From Amanita rubescens (Eukaryota > Basidiomycota > Agaricomycetes > Agaricales > Amanitaceae): a stretch of DNA of 64,000 bases. Below the pieces are notes generated by a model. It was given only the letters and a program-made list of their open reading frames with translations, was not told where the DNA came from and searched no databases. Made by a program: the position numbers and the translations under genes. The stretch spans positions 124,001 to 188,000 of the forward strand of contig WION01000045.1 of the NCBI GenBank assembly GCA_015039365.1. Direction: 5' to 3'. Of this stretch, positions 51,593-64,000 are shown piece by piece (position 1 is the first letter of the stretch; each line of letters begins with the position of its first letter).

Positions 51593-54500
51593 GATAAACA
51601 TGATGGCATGCAATTGTGTCACAACATGTGAGTGGGTTGGGATTTTGGAAGTGAGTGAATCATATGTTTGATATAAACTAGCAGATGCAGAATAGAGCTT
51701 ATGTGTTAGGGCTACTTGAAGATTGCCCATACTTGTGTGACACATACATAATCATGATACAGCCATGAGTACTTGAGTTGCAATGCCAAGTTGATGGCAA
51801 GGAAATAAGATTCAGAAGGAGAGTCAGAAGGAGTGTGAGAGAGAGCTACAGGGAGCAAGATGATTAAGTATGGTAGAGAGTGGGCAGAAGGCAGGAGCAA
51901 GTGGGAAAGAGCAGGCGAGAAAGCCAGAGGGACCATGAGAGAGCCACAAGGAGTGAGCCTGGGCCAGAAAATGAGAGTCTGGTAGAGAGGGGGTGGTGCA
52001 AACAGTGGGCGAGAGCAAGGAGTGGGTGAGAGAGAAACAAGAAGGGGGTGAGCAAGCCACAAGAAGCTGAAGTTGAATGAACTAGTGGAAGGAGCAAGGT
52101 GGGCGACTGGGTGAGAGAGAATTTAGAAAGACCGGGTGAGGGAGCTGGAAGGACTGAGCAAGTGAGTTGGAAGATTGAGTGAGTGAGCTGGAACGAGCAA
52201 GGTGGGTGAAACAGCAAAAGTACTAGATGGCACAATCTGTGGTCTTTTGATTAATTCTTGTTGTCTCCTATATGCCAAGCACTTTTGTTTTTGAGGGCTT
52301 AAAGGTTGGGGTCTGCTGTGGTTGCGCATCACTGGCCCTTTGTGCAGGCACACTTGCAGAGTCCTTTGTCTGGGATCAGCAATGACACCCCTTTGTATGT
52401 GCACAGGTGATCCTGTGGAATCATCCATTGCAATGCTAAGAAACAGGATTAATAGCAACCATAATGTTGTCACTGACCACTTCATAAGAAATTGCAGGCT
52501 CCAGTGCACGGCCTCAGGGTTTCCTTATTGAGTTATTTGAGGTATTTCACTAGTATTGATTCAGTGCAGCTTGTCAGTTTATGGATCTGCAAGTGTTTGC
52601 TCTCCAACATCTGGCAGCCTTTACGGATGTGGAAGTATTGTATTGTGGTCATGCCATTGTCACTATGTCTACTTAGAAAATGCTGACATTGTTTAAGAGT
52701 ACTCCAAAAGGAAGGAGTGTTTTCAATCCTGATCTGAGTGCTGGTGATCCGAGGGGAGTCACAGTGTACTACTGTAGCACTACCTCTAGTAACTCTGTGC
52801 CAGTGGATGGCCAGCATAAATATGACATACTACTCCTAATACTTGCACCTCTGCTTCAAGCACCATGTCACCTTCACAGTTTGTGCACACAGTACATGCC
52901 CCTCACAGACACCTCCTCATCTCTCCACCCTACTACCCAAGTGTGACCCCACCAACTGCTCACTGGTTCCCCCCATGCCAAGCATGCCAACCTGCCCTCA
53001 GCCAGACTACAACCATCAGTACCTCTATGATTGTTTCCTTGACTCCAAATTATCCCTCCAGAGATACTCAAGTGCAACCTGATCGATGATCATGTTATTC
53101 TTGCATTATACTGAGTGGCCAATTTCTGCTCAACTTTGCACCCGTTTTTATATAATGTCAGAGTGCACATGACATCGCCAACACACAGCATATAGTATGC
53201 TCATGGTCAATGCATTTGAAGAAGTATACTGAGGCACTCAGAGAGAACGTGGAGACACTGGTGCCATTCATATAGCCAGATTTTTGGTGAACACCAGGGG
53301 CCGGAGTCTCACACAAGCCAGAGTCAGAAACATAGCATAAAAGTTGGTATCAGCAGTGTAACAGAATCAAATGTTGTATACTCGACGTTACAGCGTAGAT
53401 GTGGCTCGCGAGACAGGCTCAGGCCTGTCACCCTGATATGTCCTGCATGCTACCCATCATGGCACTTGAATCTCCAGCATCTGAACCCTGTTGAAGTGCT
53501 TCAAGGGACTCAAAAATACACTGATGACACCACAAACTCTCCCCCCACCATGCAGATGGCCTTGTGCAAGTCTTCACCATTGCTTTTTATGGATCAATGC
53601 CTAGGTACTTTTCATTCCACCCTACATCACATGTGCCATGACAAATGTGAGAGGCCCCATAATGGTAACACCTACAACTGAATTCTCATGTTTGCTCAAT
53701 TTGCAGGGATTCTGTAATGCAATTCTAAGACAATGGCAATTGCCGAGCTGTGACTTGGCAAGCTCATCACCTCGCTTTACTACAATGTGTGCTTTGGTTG
53801 ATTCATCAAGATGTTATAACTAGCTATACTATATACAGGCCTTTTTTTTAAAAAAAATGGCCTTGGATCTTGGCAGCCCACACCTGCCAAGTAGTATATA
53901 GAACTGAAAAGGAAGATCATTTAGAACAAGCTGCACAGAAGAGTTTAGACAACTAACCGTATCAAACAAGAATGACCCCACCATCAAACAACATCTTGTA
54001 TAAATGAGAAGGTTTGGTTCATTCCCACTACATACATAAGTAGTGGGTTAATTAACACTCAGTTTGACATTGTGGGAGGTAAGAGTATAACAACAGTAAC
54101 ACCAACGGTGACTCCCTCAGGATGAGATGAGATGCCTTTCATGCCCTACATGCAGGACATGGATCTTCCATAAACAGAGAACACTGCAAAGAATTCTGAG
54201 GACAATGATTGATGATCCAGCAGTGCCCACCCTAAAGGGTATGAGTTTTGACCTGGCATCAGACTATGCTTACATTTGCACTAGCACAGAAGTCATCCAA
54301 CCCCATGTTCTCAGCTAGCCAGAGCCCACACAGTCACAAACCAGAACTCCTCTACAAGATGTATTTATTCAAGTATGTTAATAGTGAGATAAACTCATCT
54401 AAACAGGTGTGGTATTTTCCCTTTTTTTTGAATACATCATGGGGATGCTGCACGAAGTAGCAGGCTATGTGACAGGCCAAGTGATTTTGTGCATGCATGC

Positions 54501-55215
54501 CAAACATGCCAAAAGGTGTTTAGTAAAGAATCAAAATGTAAGTGCCATGTGAGGGAAGGTTGGGTGGCATGCCAGGTGAATTTGTGATGCCAATACATTG
54601 TAGGCTAGAAATGTTTGTTCAACAGTGATGCTAATACAAGAGAAGGAGAAAAGTTGTATGTATAAGGTGGCTATGCATAATGCAGTGGAAGGCAGTTGAA
54701 ATTAGTTGATGAAGCATTGGAAGAAGTTGATTTATTATGGTACATGTAAAACATATTCTGAGGCCAAATGTAAAGAGGCTTCAGTCTTATCTTGTCCACA
54801 TCACTGAGGGATTTTGTAATGGACACTTAAGTGCTGGTAATTCCCGAGACGTGACTTGCCATGCTGGAACAAACAGCACAGCCACCACTCACCTGGGCCT
54901 CGGACTTGCCGCATGGAGTGGCGGCCCATACAGGCCAAGTAAAGCACATTAGTCCAAGTGCTTGTTCATAGTTGTTAGTATTGGAATTGATGACATGCAC
55001 ATCCTAATATGAATGGGATCTTTGTAGTGAAGTAGTAGTTAGCGTTGTAGGCAGAAATGAGGTGAAACTACCCACTTACTGCATTATAAGATGAACGAGT
55101 GGACATGGCAGTGGTCTGTATGAATGAAAAACATGCCAGGGAGGTGAAGGATGCATTGGATGGTGAGAAAATACAAACTGGATGGGTGGTTAGTGTTGTA
55201 GATGGAAACAAGGAG
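51593..55215. other. Gene-poor region
   Basis: About 3.6 kb with no domain-bearing frame. The stretch 51790-52220 is strongly purine-rich (repeated GAGAG, GGGAGCAAG, GAGTGGGTGAG), which creates long Pro/Ser/Leu-rich frames on the other strand that I do not accept as genes. At 53840-53862 a short perfect inverted repeat (GGCC, T-run, A-run, GGCC) occurs. The rest is AT-rich repeat-like sequence. Confidence 0.5.
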
Positions 55216-55222
55216 CACTTTA

Positions 55223-55640
55223 CTCTCCCCCCCCTAAGATTCTCAGACTCCAAGCTCAATCTGAGTAGTCCTAGGACTCAGCTCGGAGTCCAAGCTCAGT
55301 CCTCAGACTGAGGAAGTGGCAGGGTCTTATATACATATGGCCAGTCAGTTTGTCACTATTTGGCACTATTTGGAATTGTCTACATCCACAATAAAATCCC
55401 AAAAAATATTTAAAAAATACAGAAAAATCATGTGATTCCAGTCATACAAAAATGGTAAAGCCAAACAAGCCCAAACTTGAGATATTTGCAAAATACTTTT
55501 TCAGACGCTTTGTGTGTGAAATTTGAAAAGTCTGCAAAAAATCTTAAAAAATGCGGAAAAATCATGTGATCCAGGTCATATAAGAATGGTGAAGCTAAAT
55601 AAACTCAAACTTGAGATATTTGCAAAATACCAAAGCTTGA
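55223..55640. repeat. C-run terminus with GAGTCC motifs and the recurrent AT-rich block
   Basis: TA followed by CTCTCCCCCCCC at 55223 mirrors the G-run ends at 5443, 40393 and 42967. GGAGTCC and AGACTCC motifs fill 55245-55310. Then 55380-55640 carries AT-rich sequence (AAATCCCAAAAAATATTTAAAA; GAAAAATCATGTGAT twice), which is the inverted form of the block at 4910-5030. It looks like the left end of the same element family. Confidence 0.5.
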
Positions 55641-55653
55641 TTGGGGCACTGGC

Positions 55654-55830
55654 TAGAGTTTTAAAGTCCAGTCTGGTCCAGTCTTTATTGCCTTTTTTGG
55701 AAAGACTGAGACTGGACCAGTCCCAGGGTGTCCCTGATATCAAAAAGACTGGAACCAGACCGCTTAAGACTGCTAGACCAGTCTAAATTCAGAAAAAAGA
55801 CCAGTTAGGACCAGTCCTTACATTGTTTTC
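55654..55830 (+). repeat. hAT left end (terminus plus GACCAGT subterminal repeats)
   Basis: TAGAGTTTTAAAGTCCAGTC starts at 55654 and belongs to the TAGNG.TTT.AAAGTCC end type. It is followed by repeated CTGGTCCAGTC, GACTGGACC and GACCAGT motifs. No matching right end was found in the window. Confidence 0.5.
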
Positions 55831-56158
55831 CATGTCCCTATGGCTCCCATACAATCAATTGCAATGTTGAAATTGATGTAAAACTACAAAAGACAACATA
55901 AATATCAATATAATATAAGCCATGTCACATGTGCAAAAGTTTGTAAGATGTTTGTTATGAATCTATGATCTTCAAGTTCCAAGTTAATATACAATAAAGA
56001 TGGCATCAGAATCACTGAATCCTGTTCATCTCCACTTTCCTTATTACCTTACCCAGGCTGTCATAAACAAAGCTCTGGTCCCCTAGTATGGATGATGATT
56101 GTGGTGGAGTATGAGGGTCTTATACTGCTAGGAATCTAGGATGTCCAACCTTCCCCAC

Positions 56159-56325
56159 TAGGGTTTTAAAGTCCAGTTGGGTCCGGTTTTTTAGCTATTT
56201 TTAGGGCAATCGGGCCAAGACCGGTCTTTCAGAATGCCTAAATCTGGAAGGACCAGACTGCAACCACAAAAGACCGGTTGCAACCAGATTTTGTCACAAA
56301 CCAGTCTTAACTTGTCATGAACTGG
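56159..56325 (+). repeat. Second hAT left end
   Basis: TAGGGTTTTAAAGTCCAGTT starts at 56159, followed by GGTCCGGTT, GACCGGTC and ACCGGTTG motifs. Same orientation as the end at 55654, about 500 bp away, and also without a partner. Confidence 0.5.
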
Positions 56326-56507
56326 TCAACTAAGGTAGAAAATACTCTGCCAATGGTGATACTGTAATGGGCAGAGTATTTTTAGGTCAATTTAGGTCAA
56401 CTAAGGTAAACAAACTCCGCCAATGGTGATACTATAATGGGTGGAGTATTTTTAGATCAACTAGGGTAATAAAAAAACCTCCACCAATGGTGATACTGTA
56501 CTAATGG
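56326..56507. repeat. Tandem repeat, three units of about 60-75 bp
   Basis: Each unit begins CAACTA(A/G)GGTA and contains CCAATGGTGATACT followed by TAATGG. The first two continue G(C/T)(A/G)GAGTATTTTTAG. The third is cut by the LTR starting at 56508. Confidence 0.75.
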
Positions 56508-56766
56508 TGTTAGGAGGTGATCCCGACACAATCACTAGGACACTCGAGACTAGAAACACAGATGAGGAATGAGAATCAGATTGCATCTATGGACAATAGA
56601 AACAATCATAAGACTAAGGAATACATAGGTAGCATTCAGGTATATATACTCAGACTTGTTACTCCCACGCTGTTGTTCTGCGGAATCCTTAGGTAAGCAT
56701 GGGAACTTCTTGTAGATAAAAGAAAAGATAAGAAAATGAAATGATAATGAAATATTGACCGTTACA
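56508..56766 (-). repeat. E4 LTR (E3 family)
   Basis: 259 bp, TGTAACGG...CCTAACA in the sense direction, clearly homologous along its length to the E3 LTR at 58143-58401 with numerous substitutions. It contains the same TATATATA box and AGTCTTATGATTG segment. The pol stop codon (TAA) is formed by its first bases. Confidence 0.9.
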
Positions 56767-58067
56767 TCACCCCCTCTTCAAGATTCTCGTCCTGAGAATC
56801 ATCATCCTCGTTTGCCATCTTTTGCATATACTTCCACTTGGCCCACTTCTTATTCATGTTCTTCAGATACCCTTCGTCGAATTTCCCATCTTCCCAACTG
56901 AATAGTTTCCAAGGTACCGACGGATCGGTATAGTTGTGATACCTCTGGAAAAACTTGGCTGGCATCGCTAAGGGTTGCGGCGCACTTGGTTTCTTCTTAT
57001 GAAACACCTGGACTTTGCGATGAGCGTTCTCGAGGTTATCCACCGGTTCCCATGTTGCCTCCTCATTCGGGTATCCCTTCCACTTCACCAAATACTCCAA
57101 TCTCCCCGTCCTCGTTCCTTTCTGCATCCTTTGCCTGCTATCGATCACTTCCTCTACTTCAAACTCCTCATCCCTCTTTGCATGATCCTCTTCCTTCTTC
57201 TTATCCCATTCTTTTTCTTGAGCCTTCTGTCTCGGAAACTTGGCCGGTGTGTGAGGTTTCAATAATACTTCATTGAAGACGTTATAGATTTTCCAAGATG
57301 CCAGTATTCTGATTTGATAGGCTGCTAATCCTACCCTCTCTACTACCTCGTAAGGTCCTACAAATTTCCCTTCTAACTTTTTCGTCACTTGTAAGGATGG
57401 GAGATCTTGAGCACTGATATATACTTTGTCTCCCGCTCGATAGTCTCGTGTCAGCTTCCTCTTTTTATTGTATTGTCTCCACATATTTTCTGTGGCTTTA
57501 TTCAACCCCCGTCGCGCTTGATTGCATGCCTCTACAAGTCGATCAATCCATTCATCTACTGCTTGTACCTTCCGTTCCATCGTTAACTCGAGTCCCTTGT
57601 TTGGATTTCGTCCATTGTTCAAGAAGAAAGGGGAGAATCCCATTGCCGAATGTACTTGATCGTTATGACAGAATTGAGCTACTGCCAACCAGTCGCTCCA
57701 ATCATCTTGCTGATGATTTACGAACATTGTCAAGAATTCTTTTACTTCTTGATTTACTTGTTCCATCTGTCCATCGGTTTGAGGGTGGTACGCCGTCGAG
57801 GGGTTGGCTTTAATCCGGAGCACCTGGTACAATTCTTTCATGAATTTCGACACGAATTGCGGTCCTCGGTTGCTAATCACTTTCTCCGGTATCCCATGTT
57901 CTCGGAAGACATGATCTCGGAACAACACCGCCACTCCTTCGCTTGACAGTGTCGTATTCGTGGGTATGAAGTACGCCTTTTTTGTGAATCAGTCTACTAC
58001 TACAAGTACCGCGTTAAACCCTTTGGATTCAGGTAGCGGCCTGATCATGTCTACTGAGATCACGCTG
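56762..58067 (-). pseudogene. E4 Pol fragment (integrase C-terminal part and chromodomain)
   Basis: Open from 57934 to 56762 (390 residues): integrase with HGIPEKVISNRGPQF, AYHPQTDGQMEQVNQE, a C-terminal domain (GKFVGPYEVVERVGLAAY) and a chromodomain (LEYLVKWKGYPNEEATWEP), ending in an acidic tail. The conserved Asp of ISDRGPQF is replaced by Asn here, so catalysis would be lost even apart from the nonsense codon at 57989. Upstream to 58067 the frame continues as VISVDMIRPLPESKG. No gene follows pol before the LTR, unlike E1 and E2. Confidence 0.85.
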
Positions 58068-58142
58068 TAACGAGCCGATTCCGGCTACATTGGAACCGAT
58101 CTCCGAAACCTTCCGAAGCTCCCCAAAGCACTCTGAGCCTAT
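58068..58142. other. Spacer between E4 and E3
   Basis: 75 bp beginning TGTAACGAGCC, GC-richer than its surroundings, matching neither E3 nor E4. It may be a remnant of the sequence into which E3 inserted. E3's expected 5-bp duplication CCTAT (58138-58142) cannot be tested because its right end is outside the window. Confidence 0.4.
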
Positions 58143-58401
58143 TGTAACGGTCGAGATTTCATTTTTATTTCATTTCATTTTCTTTCCTTTTAGTTACAAG
58201 AAATTCCCACGCTTACCTAAGAATTCTGCGGAACAACGGCGTGGGGATGACGAGTCTGAGTATATATACCTGAACGCTAGTTACATGTCCCTTAGTCTTA
58301 TGATTGTTTCTGTCGTCCATAGACGCAATCTTATTCTCATTTCCCATCCGCGTTTCTAGTCTCGAGTGTCCTAGTGATTGTGTCAGGATCACCTCCTAAC
58401 A
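58143..58401 (+). repeat. E3 5' LTR with TATA box
   Basis: 259 bp, TGTAACGG...CTCCTAACA. TATATATA at 58261-58268; the self-priming segment AGTCTTATGATT begins at 58294, 33 nt from the first base of the TATA run. Confidence 0.9.
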
Positions 58402-58402
58402 A

Positions 58403-58414
58403 AATCATAAGACT
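58403..58414 (+). promoter_or_regulatory. E3 self-priming primer-binding site
   Basis: AATCATAAGACT, one base inside the LTR, is the exact complement of LTR positions 58294-58305 (AGTCTTATGATT). Same geometry as E1 and E2. Confidence 0.75.
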
Positions 58415-58710
58415 CTTAACACTACCACACTTGTTCGTCCGTCGTTGCCCACGATAGACGTACAAATTATTCGACGGTCACTGTGCTTGATAGCACTAGT
58501 AGCCCACTTCAGATACACGTACCTCCTCACGCTGCATATCGCGCGTATCCACTACCGCTTGATAAACCCGGACTCGAGGGTTAACGAGATAGAACAGGGA
58601 CTGCTCTAAACTTAGAGTTGCAGACCTTGTAAAACTACGATTTGTTCGAGTTTGGGCGTACCTATTCGATCCATAGGAGAAGACGAACTAGAACCAAACG
58701 AACAGTATAA

Positions 58711-64000
<5,290 letters not shown>

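Larger units (their letters stand above)
56508..58067 (-). mobile_element. E4: 3' fragment of a Ty3/Gypsy element of the E3 family
   Basis: Consists of a 3' LTR (56508-56766) and the 3' third of pol up to about 58067, where homology to E3 (about 62880 onwards) stops. A pol stop at 57989-57991 lies where E3 has CGG. The 5' LTR, gag and most of pol are missing. It lies head-to-head with E3, separated by 75 bp. Confidence 0.85.

Noticed and set aside
51712..52235. Pro/Ser/Leu-rich frames of 116-128 codons on the minus strand
   Set aside because: Produced by the purine-rich simple sequence at 51790-52220; three frames are open at once, typical of biased composition.

Overview
The window reads as a transposon-packed segment of a basidiomycete (Agaricomycete-type) nuclear genome. 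The evidence is the short GT-AG introns (about 40-55 bp) and the gene families present. These are chromodomain Ty3/Gypsy elements, hAT transposases of the type common in mushroom genomes, KDZ and Plavaka transposases, and a TET/JBP-like 2OG-Fe(II) dioxygenase of the kind reported alongside KDZ/Plavaka transposons in mushrooms. I see no bacterial-type features, no CRISPR array, no rRNA or tRNA gene, and no clear housekeeping gene. Species cannot be named from this.

Layout. 1-1.5 kb: 5' half of a hAT transposase gene on the minus strand, running off the left edge. 2-6 kb: AT-rich non-autonomous elements and degenerate tandem repeats. 6.3-8.1 kb: an orphan piece of a retrotransposon third ORF and a broken hAT gene. 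8.4-11.6 kb: repeats and decayed gene remnants. 11.66-12.46 kb: a foldback hAT-type element with an exact 8-bp target duplication. 12.6-26.2 kb: a TET/JBP-like gene (minus strand) split by a nest. A solo LTR sits in the gene, a hAT-type foldback element sits in the solo LTR, a second inverted copy sits in the first, and an 8.2-kb Ty3/Gypsy element (here E1) sits in that. 27.0-30.7 kb: Plavaka transposase (minus). 30.9-33.6 kb: a multi-exon basidiomycete protein of unknown function (plus). 33.4-35.8 kb: a KDZ transposase pseudogene (minus). 36.1-36.7 kb: tandem duplications. 36.87-39.26 kb: a nearly perfect 2.4-kb palindrome. 40.4-41.3 kb: 3' half of a hAT transposase gene (plus). 43.1-51.6 kb: a complete Ty3/Gypsy element with LTRs that read as identical (E2, minus). 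51.6-56.5 kb: no recognisable gene. 56.5-58.07 kb: the 3' end of another Gypsy element (E4, minus). 58.14 kb to the right edge: a Gypsy element (E3, plus) with intact gag and an open pol.

The retrotransposons are the most informative part. E1, E2 and E3 each have a primer-binding site 1 nt inside the 5' LTR. It is complementary to a site in the same LTR 31-33 nt below a TATA box, which points to Tf1-like self-priming rather than tRNA priming. In all three, pol lies in the -1 frame relative to gag. E2 and E3 carry the same GGGTTTT slippery heptamer there. E1 and E2 add two unusual traits. Their gag frame is open for about 220-260 codons upstream of the first in-frame AUG, inside a roughly 1-kb leader almost empty of AUG, and the two upstream extensions look homologous. 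Both also carry a large third gene between pol and the 3' LTR, and E1 has a fourth ORF overlapping it. This AUG-less Gag extension plus extra downstream genes is my best candidate for an undescribed system here.

Two cross-cutting observations. First, the 5' hAT half at the left edge and the 3' hAT half at 41 kb are in opposite orientations but abut the same 8-bp target duplication, as expected if one element was split by an inversion of about 40 kb. Second, nonsense changes across unrelated elements repeatedly fit CGA to TGA, pointing to CpG decay (methylation or RIP-like).
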